NCBI GenBank assembly: GCA_024692955.1
Contig: JAILLW010000126.1
Span: forward strand, 1 to 40,629
DNA length: 40,629 bases
Direction: 5' to 3'
Source: Lachnospiraceae bacterium
GTDB lineage: Bacteria > Bacillota > Clostridia > Lachnospirales > Lachnospiraceae
The notes under the pieces were generated by a model. That model worked only from the letters and a program-made list of their open reading frames with translations, was not told the origin of the DNA and did not search any database. The position numbers were made by a program, and so were the translations under genes. How positions within the stretch are numbered: the stretch's first letter is position 1; each line of letters starts with the position of its first letter. Below, piece by piece: positions 33,046 through 40,629 of this stretch.

Positions 33046-33142
33046 AAAATGACCCCCGGGGACGGGGTTAGTGGTTCATTTTGACTTGGGCGGTCATCGA
33101 CCGAACCCCCTGTACAATACGGCCTGCGCGTGTTATAATACA
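33046..33142 (+). repeat. 97-bp direct repeat, right copy (palindromic element copy 5 plus promoter tail)
   Basis: Matches 30904-31000 at 93 of 97 positions. The first 37 bp are the palindromic element; the rest carries the flagellin promoter. It begins 7 nt after the stop of the 406-residue protein gene. Confidence 0.93.
33111..33139 (+). promoter_or_regulatory. Promoter of the flagellin-like gene
   Basis: TGTACA (33111-33116) and TATAAT (33134-33139) at 17-bp spacing, with TG at 33131-33132. This is a housekeeping-type promoter; no sigma-28 element was found before this flagellin. Confidence 0.6.
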
Positions 33143-33219
33143 GGTAGGATTGTGAGGCGTAGATGCCGGGCAGTCCGTTTGTCGACGAATGAAACGTCTT
33201 TTTGTATGGAGGGATAAAT

Positions 33220-33990
33220 ATGAGCGGAGTAAACGGAATAGGACCGGGGTCGAACGGATATCTGTATTCGGCTCTGTCCAGCGGAAAAAAGATTCAGACC
33301 GCAGCTCAGGGAGCTTCCGAACTGGCGATCCTTCAGAAACAGCAAAGGCAGATCGGTGGTTTTGATGCCGGAACGCAGAATCTTCAATCCGGAAAGAACG
33401 CGCTGAACATAGCGGACGGCGCAGCGGCAGAGATCACTGAGAATCTCCAGCGTATGCGCGAACTCGCCGTCAAGGCGAAGAACGGGACGCTGTCAAAAGA
33501 TGACAGATCCTACATTCAGAGTGAGATCGACGGATTAAAGAAAGGGATCGGTGAGATTGCGAACCGGACGAACTATAACGGCGTTCCCCTTCTTAATAAC
33601 GAAGATGGCAAGGTATTCAAAGTGGCTTCCGATGCGAACGGAACGGCTCAGTCTTTCAGCACCGTGAATGCAACCCTCGAGTCGCTCGGGATTGCGGACT
33701 TTGATGTGACCGGCGATTTTGACCTGAAGGCACTTGATGATGCGATGTCAAAAATAAGCAGCGGCCGTGCCACACTGGGAGCGCAGACCAACGCTTTTGA
33801 TGCGTCGATCAATTACAACAGCACGGTCACCTATAATACAACGGCTTCCCAGAGCGCCATGGGCGATACGGAATACGGGGATTATGCATCGAAGCTGCAG
33901 AGGCAGGGGATACTGGATAATGTGAAGCTGATGATGCAGCGTCGAAGGATGGAAGAGGAGGAGCAGAGAAAGCTCGGGCTTTTCCAGTGA
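33220..33990 (+). CDS. Short divergent flagellin-family protein
   Basis: The 256-residue protein keeps the two flagellin ends with little between. The N-terminal region has the family pattern LQSGKNALNIADGAAAEITE, LQRMRELAVKAKNG, IQSEIDGLKKGIGEIANRTN and YNGVPLL. The C-terminal part has AMSKISSGRATLGAQTNAFD, which corresponds to the RATLGA segment of the flagellin C domain. It lacks the usual start with a Met-x-Ile-x-x-Asn pattern and the usual NxxPxxVLxLL tail. Instead it ends in a charged RRRMEEEEQRK segment. It could be a minor filament protein, a cap or junction-like part, or a decoy paralogue. GGAGG at 33208-33212 supports ATG 33220. Confidence 0.8.
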   Translation: MSGVNGIGPGSNGYLYSALSSGKKIQTAAQGASELAILQKQQRQIGGFDAGTQNLQSGKNALNIADGAAAEITENLQRMRELAVKAKNGTLSKDDRSYIQSEIDGLKKGIGEIANRTNYNGVPLLNNEDGKVFKVASDANGTAQSFSTVNATLESLGIADFDVTGDFDLKALDDAMSKISSGRATLGAQTNAFDASINYNSTVTYNTTASQSAMGDTEYGDYASKLQRQGILDNVKLMMQRRRMEEEEQRKLGLFQ

Positions 33991-34033
33991 TCAAATCCGG
34001 CCAGGGGGCAGTTCCCCTGAATCGTGAAGTATG

Positions 34034-34081
34034 AAAAAGACGGTCCTGCCGACAGGAAATGTCGGTGGGCCGTTCTTTTTT
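34034..34081 (+). terminator. Terminator after the flagellin-like gene
   Basis: A stem of about 14 bp with one bulge, ACGGTCC...CCGACA pairing with TGTCGG...GGGCCGT, followed by TTCTTTTTT ending at 34081. Confidence 0.85.
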
Positions 34082-34136
34082 CCCCGGGAAACCGGGCGCC
34101 GCCTTTTTCGGGGAGTTTCCGGCGGCGGGTTTACAT

Positions 34137-34173
34137 AAAATGAACCACTAACCCCGTCCCGGGGGGCCATTTT
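34137..34173 (-). repeat. Palindromic element, copy 6 (inverted)
   Basis: The reverse complement of the other copies: AAAATGAACCACTAACCCC at 34137-34155 through GGCCATTTT. It is the only inverted copy and marks the right edge of the accessory segment. The rest of 33991-34298 holds the terminator, this element and a promoter; no gene was seen. Confidence 0.88.
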
Positions 34174-34246
34174 CGGGCGGGGAAGGGGGCGTGGCGAAGG
34201 AACGCAAGATATGGTGGATTTCATCCGGGCGCCCTCTAAATATTGT

Positions 34247-34275
34247 TTGTAAAAGCTATGGATTCTTGCTATAAT
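34247..34275 (+). promoter_or_regulatory. Promoter of the anti-sigma-like gene and possibly polA
   Basis: TTGTAA (34247-34252) and TATAAT (34270-34275) at 17-bp spacing, with TG at 34267-34268. Confidence 0.7.
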
Positions 34276-34298
34276 GTTTATTCGGGAGCATAGGATCT

Positions 34299-34625
34299 AT
34301 GAACTGTAAACGAGCGGTACAACTGGTACCCGCGTTTTTGAAAGATGAGCTCGATACCGATGATCTTCGGGATTTTATCGAGCATGTTGATACCTGCGAG
34401 GAATGCCGCGAAGAACTTACGATCGAATTTCTTGTGAAGGAAGGTATCATACATCTTGAATCGGGCGAGGTCTTTGATCTGGGCCGGGAACTTGGCGCAC
34501 GGATGAAAGCGGCCAATCACCGGCTGCGTATCCGCGAGAACGTGAAGATCATTTACTACGCGATCTCGGGCCTTGTGGCGGTGGAACTCGTAACCGTGAT
34601 CCTGATCCTGGTATTTCTGTACTGA
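34299..34625 (+). CDS. Zinc-finger (zf-HC2) anti-sigma-like membrane protein
   Basis: The 108-residue protein starts MNCKRAVQLVPAFL and carries the motif H-x3-C-x2-C in HVDTCEEC at about residues 29-36, as in zinc-binding anti-sigma factors. A C-terminal membrane helix (YYAISGLVAVELVTVILILVFLY) spans about residues 86-108 and no outer domain follows. No sigma factor gene is adjacent, so it may bind another partner. The extended -10 promoter lies about 24 nt before ATG 34299. It precedes polA by 51 nt and may share its transcript. Confidence 0.75.
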   Translation: MNCKRAVQLVPAFLKDELDTDDLRDFIEHVDTCEECREELTIEFLVKEGIIHLESGEVFDLGRELGARMKAANHRLRIRENVKIIYYAISGLVAVELVTVILILVFLY

Positions 34626-34676
34626 TAATACGGCGGACCGGCCATAAGGGACCGGCTGCCATGGAATCATAATCTT

Positions 34677-37319
34677 ATGAGCAAACTTGTACTGATCGAC
34701 GGACACAGCATTCTGAACAGGGCCTTTTACGGGGTCCCGGACCTTACGAATTCCGAAGGCCTCCATACCAATGCCGTCTACGGTTTCCTGAATATTCTGT
34801 TTAAGATCCTCGATGAAGAATCGCCGGAGTATCTGACGGTGGCTTTTGATGTGCATGCGCCCACGTTCCGGCACGAGAAATATGCGGAATATAAGGGCAC
34901 AAGAAAGCCCATGGCCGATGAACTGAGGGAGCAGGTTCCGGTGATCAAGGAAGTCCTTAAGGCCATGCGGATAAAGACCGTGGAGCTTCCCGGGTATGAA
35001 GCGGATGACATACTGGGGACGCTGGCCAAGCGGGCGGAAAAGGACGGCATGGAAGTCTCGCTCGTTTCGGGGGACAGAGACCTTTTGCAGATCGCGACAT
35101 CAAAGATCAAGATCCGGATTCCGAAGACCAAAGGCGGAAAAACGGAGATCGAGGACTATTACGATTCCGACGTGTATGAGAAATACGGGGTGTCTCCGGA
35201 AGGCTTCATTGATCTGAAAGCGCTTATGGGGGATACTGCGGACAATATTCCGGGTGTTCCGAAGGTGGGAGAAAAGACGGCTTCGGAACTGATGGCGGCC
35301 TTCGGCTCGTTGGACGGGATATATGAACATCTTGAGGAGATCACGAAAAACGCAATCCGGGAATCTCTTCGGGCAAACAGAGAACTGGCGGATCTTTCAA
35401 AGGACCTTGCTACCATCCGCACGAACGCTCCCGTGGACTATTCCTATGATGAGGCTAAGATTGCCGATTTCTATACGGATGAGGCCTATGTCCTCTTTAA
35501 AAAACTGGAATTCAGGAACTATCTCGAACGATTCGAAAAAGGGATCAGTTATGACACGATCACTGCCTCGTTCCGGCTGATCGAGGACTACGCGGAGGCT
35601 TCGGACTTTATTTCAAAGGTAAAGGAGAGTAAAAAGCCGGTCGGACTGTTCCTCCTCTTCGATGATAAAGACTCCGGTGAACTTCTCGGGATGTCTTTAA
35701 GTACCGGTGAGGAGACGGCATTTATCAGAAAGTGGATGCTGATCGGTGAGGATTTCTTTACCTCCTCGCTTCCTGAACTTTCCGGTGCGCTTCCGAAGAT
35801 CCGGACAGCTTACGTAAAGAGCCTTTACCGGTTTCTGCCGGATCCCGGTCCGGACAGGTTTGACGATATCATCATCGGAGCCTATCTCCTTAATCCGCTG
35901 AAAAGTGACTATCGTGTCACCGATATCGCGAATGAGTATCTCAATATGCTCATCGCGGATAAGAGCGAATGGGCAAAGAAGCTTTCCCTCAGGGAGGCGA
36001 TGGAACAAAAACCCGCGGAGTTTCTGAATTATGTGTGCTTCCTTTCCTATATTCCGGAAAAAGCAGCACCCCTTATCGAAGAGCGGCTTTCGAAAGAAGG
36101 AATGCTCCGTCTTTATCTTGAAATGGAAATGCCGCTTACCCGTGTGCTCTTTGATATGGAACAGACGGGGATCCGGGTCGTTCCCGAAAAGCTTAAGGAT
36201 TATTCCGATATGCTCGGAGCGAATATCGAAAAGCTCGAGAAGCGGATCTATGAAGAGGCGGGAGAGGAGTTTAATCTCAATTCGCCGAAACAGCTCGGGG
36301 AGATCCTTTTTGAGAAACTCGCCATTCCCGGAGGCAAGAAGACCAAAACCGGCTATTCCACCGCCGTGGATGTCCTCGAAAAACTGAAATTCCGGTATCC
36401 GATCGTAAATGATATCCTCGAATACCGTGCGTACGCGAAGCTTAAGAGCACCTACGCGGACGGACTGGTTTCCTATATCGATCCCGATCAGAGGATCCGG
36501 TCCACCTTCCACCAGACGATCACTGCCACAGGCAGGCTCTCTTCCGCGGATCCTAATCTGCAGAACATCCCGATCCGGATGGAACTGGGGCGGAAGATCC
36601 GGAAAGTATTCGTACCCGGGGACGGCTTCCTTTTTATGGATGCCGATTATTCGCAGATCGAACTGAGACTGCTGGCCTCGCTGTCGGGTGACCCGGTTCT
36701 GATCCGTGCTTATAACGAGCATGCGGATATTCACAGATCCACCGCGTCTCTGGTTTTCCATGTGCCCTATGACGAGGTCACGGATCTACAGAGGCGCAAC
36801 GCGAAGGCTGTCAATTTCGGGATCGTATATGGGATCTCGGCATTTGGCCTCGGAGAAGATCTGGGGATCTCGCAAAAGGATGCGAAACAGTATATTGAGG
36901 ACTATTTCCTGACCTATCCCAAAATAAAAGAGTATCTTGACGGAAGAGTGGCTTTCGCGAAGGATAAAGGCTATACGGAAACCTTCTTCGGAAGGCGCCG
37001 GCCGATCCCGGAACTGAAAAGTTCAAACTTCATGCAGCGTTCTTTCGGGGAACGTGTCGCGATGAACGCGCCGATCCAGGGCACCGCGGCGGATATCATA
37101 AAGATCGCGATGATCCGTGTATGGAAGCGGCTTAAGGAGGAACACCTTGAGTCGCGCCTGATCCTTCAGGTGCATGATGAACTTCTTCTTGAGGTGAAAA
37201 AAGGAGAGGAGGAAGCATGCAGAAAGATCCTTACGGAAGAGATGACGGGAGCGGCCGATCTTCCCGTGGCTCTCGAGATCGATCTTCATACCGGAAGCGA
37301 CTGGTTTGAGGCAAAATGA
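34677..37319 (+). CDS. polA: DNA polymerase I
   Basis: PolA fills gaps and removes RNA primers in replication and repair. The 880-residue protein has the 5' nuclease domain (LIDGHSILNRAFYG, AFDVHAPTFRHE, PGYEADDILGTLA, SGDRDLLQI, GDTADNIPGVPKVGEKTA). The middle 3'-5' exonuclease-like domain lacks the acidic D-x-E motif (LFLLFDDKDSGELLGM there), so proofreading is probably lost, as is common in Firmicutes. The polymerase domain has motif A DADYSQIELRLLAS, motif B RRNAKAVNFGIVYG and motif C LQVHDELLLE. The ATG at 34677 gives the standard start MSKLVLIDG; its ribosome binding site is weak. It overlaps coaE by 4 nt. Confidence 0.97.
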   Translation: MSKLVLIDGHSILNRAFYGVPDLTNSEGLHTNAVYGFLNILFKILDEESPEYLTVAFDVHAPTFRHEKYAEYKGTRKPMADELREQVPVIKEVLKAMRIKTVELPGYEADDILGTLAKRAEKDGMEVSLVSGDRDLLQIATSKIKIRIPKTKGGKTEIEDYYDSDVYEKYGVSPEGFIDLKALMGDTADNIPGVPKVGEKTASELMAAFGSLDGIYEHLEEITKNAIRESLRANRELADLSKDLATIRTNAPVDYSYDEAKIADFYTDEAYVLFKKLEFRNYLERFEKGISYDTITASFRLIEDYAEASDFISKVKESKKPVGLFLLFDDKDSGELLGMSLSTGEETAFIRKWMLIGEDFFTSSLPELSGALPKIRTAYVKSLYRFLPDPGPDRFDDIIIGAYLLNPLKSDYRVTDIANEYLNMLIADKSEWAKKLSLREAMEQKPAEFLNYVCFLSYIPEKAAPLIEERLSKEGMLRLYLEMEMPLTRVLFDMEQTGIRVVPEKLKDYSDMLGANIEKLEKRIYEEAGEEFNLNSPKQLGEILFEKLAIPGGKKTKTGYSTAVDVLEKLKFRYPIVNDILEYRAYAKLKSTYADGLVSYIDPDQRIRSTFHQTITATGRLSSADPNLQNIPIRMELGRKIRKVFVPGDGFLFMDADYSQIELRLLASLSGDPVLIRAYNEHADIHRSTASLVFHVPYDEVTDLQRRNAKAVNFGIVYGISAFGLGEDLGISQKDAKQYIEDYFLTYPKIKEYLDGRVAFAKDKGYTETFFGRRRPIPELKSSNFMQRSFGERVAMNAPIQGTAADIIKIAMIRVWKRLKEEHLESRLILQVHDELLLEVKKGEEEACRKILTEEMTGAADLPVALEIDLHTGSDWFEAK

Positions 37320-37906
37320 TGAAGGTGATCGGTGTAACCGGCGGTGTCGGCTGCGGAAAAACGGCACTGCTGAAGGAAATCTCGGAAAGATACAACTGCA
37401 GGATCCTTCTGGCGGATGAGGCGGCCGGGGAACTCGAGAAAAAGGGGCAGCCCTGCTATGACCCTCTTGTCGGTCTTCTCGGCGCGGAAATACTCGGGCC
37501 GGATGGAGAGATCGACCCGAAGAAGATGGCTGCGGTGATCTTTAAGGACGAAAGCCTTCGGGAAAAGGTGAACGGGATCGTACATCCCGCGGTAAGAAGC
37601 AGGATCCTTTCCGGGATCGAAGAGGAAAAACGGAAGGGAAAAGCCGATTATTTCTTTCTCGAAGCAGCGCTCCTTATCGAATGCGGATATCTGAGCGTTG
37701 TGGATGAAATGTGGTATGTCTATGCTGACGCGGATGTCAGAAAAAAACGTCTGAAAAAGGGACGCGGCTATTCGGATGAAAAGATCCGCTCGATCATGGA
37801 GAGCCAGCTGTCCGATGAGGAATACAGAAAGAACTCGCATTTTACGATCGACAACTCGGGAAGCCTTGAGGACAGTATGAGGCAGATCGAAGCACATTTA
37901 AAGTAA
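37316..37906 (+). CDS. coaE: Dephospho-CoA kinase
   Basis: CoaE phosphorylates dephospho-CoA, the last step of coenzyme A synthesis. The 196-residue P-loop kinase starts MKVIGVTGGVGCGKTALL with GGVGCGKT as Walker A, then LLADEAAGELEKKGQPCYDPLV, VNGIVHPAVR, and the lid segment SQLSDEEYRKNSHFTIDNSG. Its length is normal. ATG 37316 overlaps the polA stop; ATG 37319 is equally possible. The polA-coaE pairing is common in Firmicutes. Confidence 0.95.
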   Translation: MMKVIGVTGGVGCGKTALLKEISERYNCRILLADEAAGELEKKGQPCYDPLVGLLGAEILGPDGEIDPKKMAAVIFKDESLREKVNGIVHPAVRSRILSGIEEEKRKGKADYFFLEAALLIECGYLSVVDEMWYVYADADVRKKRLKKGRGYSDEKIRSIMESQLSDEEYRKNSHFTIDNSGSLEDSMRQIEAHLK

Positions 37907-37922
37907 AGGGATTCGAAAGAAC

Positions 37923-40115
37923 ATGAAGGAAAAACTGGTTTTCGGACTTGATATCGGTACCCGCTCCGTGGTAGGGACGGTGGGATATAAAAAGCAGGAC
38001 AAGTTTGTTGTGGTCGCTCAAAGGATCAAGGAACATGACACGCGTGCCATGCTGGACGGACAGATCCATGACATTCAGAAGGTGGGAGACACGATCCGGG
38101 AAGTGAAATCCCAGCTGGAGGATGCCATCGGGGAAAAGCTGTCGGGTGTCTGCATCGCGGCCGCCGGACGTATGCTCCGTACGGTCACGACCCATGTGGA
38201 AATGGAACTCGACAACCGTGAGACCACGCAGGAGGATATCTTCAATCTGATCTCCGCCGGTGTGGAAAAGGCCTATGAGGAATTTCTGAAAGACAATCAG
38301 ATCGAGGAGGACATGAAATTCTACTGCGTAGGGCACTCGGTGGTCCGTTACTTCCTGAACGGTACGCAGTTCACCTCGCTCGAAGGACACAAAGCCCGCA
38401 ACATCGGCATCGATCTGATCGCGACCTTCCTTCCGGACGAGGTGGTTGATTCTCTGTATAAATCCGTGGAGATCGCGGGGCTTACCGTGGACAACCTGAC
38501 GCTGGAACCTATCGCCGCGATTCAGCTTGCAATTCCGGAACGCTTCCGGATGCTGAACATCGCCCTCATCGATGTGGGCGCCGGCACTTCCGATATCTCG
38601 ATCACGAACGACGGAAGCATCCTCGCATACGGGATGATCCCGAAGGCCGGGGACGCGCTTACGGAGGAGATCGCGAAAGCCTGTCTCGTGGATTTTAACG
38701 AAGCAGAGAAGATCAAGAAGGAAGCGGATGGCGATAAGGATATCGAATACTTTGATATCATGCTTCTTCCTCAGAAGATCGCGCCGGCCGAAGTGAACAG
38801 GATCATCGCAGGGACCATCGAGCAGATGGCTTCGGAGGTGGCAGACAAAATCAGGGAATTAAACGGCGGTAAATCCGTAAGCGCGGTCTTTGTCGTTGGA
38901 GGCGGCGGGAAGAACAAAAGCTATGCGGAAGCGGTGGCCGACAAGCTCGGGATCGCGAGGGAACGTGTGGCGCTCCGCGGCGAGGAAGTCATGCAGAATA
39001 TTGTCTTCGAGGAAAATACGAAGAAAGACTCGCTTCTGGTGACGCCCATCGGTATCTGCCTGAATTATTATGAGGAATCGAACAACTTTATCTTTGTTTC
39101 CTTCAACGGAAGCAGGATCAAGATGTATGACAATAACAATCTGACGGTGGCGGACGTGGCGACTCAGGCGCAGTTTCCGAATGACGGGCTCTTCCCGAAG
39201 CGGGGCGATGCCCTGAATTATACCGTGAACGGCAAGGCCAAAATGCTCCGCGGACTTCCGGGCGAAGCGGCGGTGATCACGATTAACGACGAGCCGGCCT
39301 TTATCACAAGCAGGATCCGTGCCAACGATGTGGTCCGTGTGACCGAATCCACGAAAGGAGAGGCGGCGAAACTTACACTTGAAGAACTGGAGGAACTGGG
39401 ACAGAACATCAGTGTAAACGTGAACGGTCAGAAGGTTCTTTTCCCCTGCTTTGCGGAAGTGAACGGGGAACTTCAGTCGAAATTCTATGATATCAAAGAG
39501 GGTGACCGGATTGAGATCCTGAATTATTATACGGTACGCCAGATCACGGATTTCATGGACGTGATCCTGGAACAGGGGATGAATATCTATGTCAACAACG
39601 ATCTTGCGGACATGGATACAAAGGTCTATGACAATTTCACCGTAAACTGGACGCTTGAAAAGCTGAAATCCCAAAGGGAAGAGCTGGAAGAGGAAAGGAC
39701 AAAGAAGAAATCCGGCGTGAAGGATGCTTCCGAAGCGCTTACCTATGCGGATCTTCCGGGCGATGAGGATACGGAAGACCCGGACACGGAAGATGCGGAT
39801 CCGGAAGCGGATCTCAGTGAAGAGGATGAGACTGATGACACCCCCGGAGATTCCTATAAGGATCTTCCGGAGGATGACGGAACCTATGAAGGACCGACTC
39901 CGGTAAGCATCATTACGGTCAATGTGAACGGCGCGCCCGTGATCCTTCGGGGCAAGACGAACTTTGTCTTCGTGGACATCTTTGACGCGATCGATTTCGA
40001 TCTTCACGCACCGAAAGGCAAGACCATCGTTACCCTGCTGAACGGAAAACAGGCACAGTATATGGAAGCGATCCGTGACGGGGACGATATTGAGATCTAC
40101 TGGGAGGATATGTGA
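37923..40115 (+). CDS. FtsA/PilM-like actin-fold protein
   Basis: This 730-residue protein has an actin-like ATPase core in the first 350 residues: LVFGLDIGTRSVVGTVG as phosphate 1, NIALIDVGAGTSDISI as phosphate 2, and FVVGGGGKNKSY as adenosine motif. Such Clostridial proteins are annotated as cell division FtsA-like or pilus assembly PilM-like. The C-terminal half is unusual: two ubiquitin-like beta segments with VNVNG repeats (ISVNVNGQKVLFPCF near 500 and ITVNVNGAPVILRG near 665), separated by a highly acidic Asp/Glu linker at about 600-655. No FtsA amphipathic tail is seen, so true FtsA function is uncertain. It follows coaE by 16 nt. Confidence 0.85.
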   Translation: MKEKLVFGLDIGTRSVVGTVGYKKQDKFVVVAQRIKEHDTRAMLDGQIHDIQKVGDTIREVKSQLEDAIGEKLSGVCIAAAGRMLRTVTTHVEMELDNRETTQEDIFNLISAGVEKAYEEFLKDNQIEEDMKFYCVGHSVVRYFLNGTQFTSLEGHKARNIGIDLIATFLPDEVVDSLYKSVEIAGLTVDNLTLEPIAAIQLAIPERFRMLNIALIDVGAGTSDISITNDGSILAYGMIPKAGDALTEEIAKACLVDFNEAEKIKKEADGDKDIEYFDIMLLPQKIAPAEVNRIIAGTIEQMASEVADKIRELNGGKSVSAVFVVGGGGKNKSYAEAVADKLGIARERVALRGEEVMQNIVFEENTKKDSLLVTPIGICLNYYEESNNFIFVSFNGSRIKMYDNNNLTVADVATQAQFPNDGLFPKRGDALNYTVNGKAKMLRGLPGEAAVITINDEPAFITSRIRANDVVRVTESTKGEAAKLTLEELEELGQNISVNVNGQKVLFPCFAEVNGELQSKFYDIKEGDRIEILNYYTVRQITDFMDVILEQGMNIYVNNDLADMDTKVYDNFTVNWTLEKLKSQREELEEERTKKKSGVKDASEALTYADLPGDEDTEDPDTEDADPEADLSEEDETDDTPGDSYKDLPEDDGTYEGPTPVSIITVNVNGAPVILRGKTNFVFVDIFDAIDFDLHAPKGKTIVTLLNGKQAQYMEAIRDGDDIEIYWEDM

Positions 40116-40118
40116 TCT

Positions 40119-40629
40119 ATGAGACTTCGAAGCATCGCGTCCGGGAGCAGCGGGAACTGCATATATATCGGATCCGATTCCACGCATCTTCTGGTGGATG
40201 TGGGGATTTCCGGCAAACGGGTGGAAGAAGGGGTGCACTCCCTCGACCTTCCCATGGATGCTATCGACGCGATCCTGGTGACCCATGAGCACGCGGATCA
40301 TATCGCGGGACTCGGCGTGATCGCAAGGCGCTATTCGATCCCGATCTATCTGACGGGCGGTACGATGAAAGCAGTCCTCGGTACGTCTTATGTCGGAAAG
40401 ATCGACCGGGAGCTTTTCCACGTGATCCGGCAGGATGAACGCTTTACGATCAAGGATATCACGGTGAATCCCATGAAGATCTCCCATGACGCTGCGGAGC
40501 CCGTGGCCTACCGGTTTGCACACGGGAAACAGCGTGCGGCCATCGTAACGGATCTGGGCACCTATAACGATTATACGGTGGAATGCCTGAAAGGCATGGA
40601 TGCGCTCTTCCTTGAGGCAAATCATGATG
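40119..40629 (+). CDS. Metallo-beta-lactamase fold hydrolase, WalJ/YycJ-like (partial)
   Basis: The first 170 residues are present; the gene runs off the window. It opens MRLRSIASGSSGNCIYI, as YycJ/WalJ proteins do, followed by the metal-binding motif THEHADH near residue 57. Later SHDAAEPVAYRF and IVTDLGTY match the family. WalJ-type enzymes are linked to coordination of cell wall or division with replication and show nuclease activity in some species. GGGAGG at 40102-40107 supports ATG 40119, 3 nt after the previous stop. No walK/walR genes are in view. Confidence 0.88.
   Translation, partial: MRLRSIASGSSGNCIYIGSDSTHLLVDVGISGKRVEEGVHSLDLPMDAIDAILVTHEHADHIAGLGVIARRYSIPIYLTGGTMKAVLGTSYVGKIDRELFHVIRQDERFTIKDITVNPMKISHDAAEPVAYRFAHGKQRAAIVTDLGTYNDYTVECLKGMDALFLEANHD

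Larger units (their letters stand above)
30904..33142 (+). other. Candidate two-gene cassette flanked by 97-bp direct repeats
   Basis: The repeats at 30904-31000 and 33046-33142 enclose 2045 bp holding the TerB-like gene and its partner. Base composition drops inside: in 32341-32460 I count 43 G or C in 120. Neighbouring core genes are near 50% or above. Recombination between the repeats would excise the cassette cleanly and leave one promoter in front of the flagellin gene. No transposase or integrase is present. Confidence 0.6.

Noticed and set aside
30904-33142. Composite transposon
   Set aside because: The repeats contain no transposase gene and no terminal inverted repeats or target duplication were identified; recombination between repeats is the simpler explanation.
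34137-34173. Palindromic element as the flagellin terminator
   Set aside because: A better hairpin with a T run lies at 34034-34081, so the element is treated as a repeat.
38859-40625. Long minus-strand open frame of 588 residues
   Set aside because: It lies antisense to the FtsA-like gene and is rich in Arg, His and Ile as expected for a shadow frame of biased codons; no domain is visible.

Overview
All protein genes in this window lie on the + strand. Base composition is near 50% G+C, ribosome binding sites are mostly purine-rich Shine-Dalgarno sites, and neither tRNA gene encodes its CCA end. Gene content includes a GGDEF protein with a LacI-type sensor, a flagellin, CheV, a DUF5067-like lipoprotein beside a histidine kinase, and an FtsA/PilM-like protein next to polA and coaE. 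Together these point to a motile, anaerobic, gut or rumen type Lachnospiraceae (Clostridia). This is inferred from gene families; no database search was run.

Layout. 1-640: three 63-bp tandem hairpin repeats, then a gene-poor stretch ending in a promoter. 638-1436: a YbaK-type deacylase and a 57-residue membrane protein. 1567-11157: a diguanylate cyclase with a sugar-binding-type sensor, a hybrid histidine kinase and a 1927-residue secreted beta-helix/Ig-like surface protein, closely spaced. 11206-12734: tRNA-Ala(GGC), smpB and a short-chain dehydrogenase. 12827-20287: a small membrane protein overlapping an OmpR-type response regulator, then a PanE-like reductase, a chemoreceptor and a GH43 glycosidase, then a histidine kinase overlapping a lipoprotein gene. 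The regulator and kinase look like one two-component system split by three genes. 20376-26853: cheV, a 901-residue single-pass protein with repeated FliM-like SQDDI motifs, then hisH, hisF and lysA. 26863-28266: a fragment of an Ig-like surface gene, tRNA-Leu(CAA) and a frameshifted secreted Big_2-type gene.

28278-34173 is a mosaic accessory segment marked by six copies of a ~37-bp palindromic element. It holds a membrane-anchored HExxH metallopeptidase, a discoidin-like lipoprotein, a two-gene TerB-like cassette of visibly lower G+C, and a short divergent flagellin. The cassette lies between two 97-bp direct repeats (93 of 97 bases identical), each carrying the palindrome and a promoter-like sequence. 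This is the best candidate here for an undescribed mobile or variable system. 34299-40629 returns to core genes: a zinc-finger anti-sigma-like protein, polA, coaE, an FtsA-like protein and the start of a WalJ/YycJ-type metallo-hydrolase.

Themes. Signalling toward surface and motility is strong: c-di-GMP synthesis, two histidine kinases, a chemoreceptor, CheV, the SQDDI-repeat protein and flagellin. Most promoters seen are extended -10 type (TGnTATAaT).
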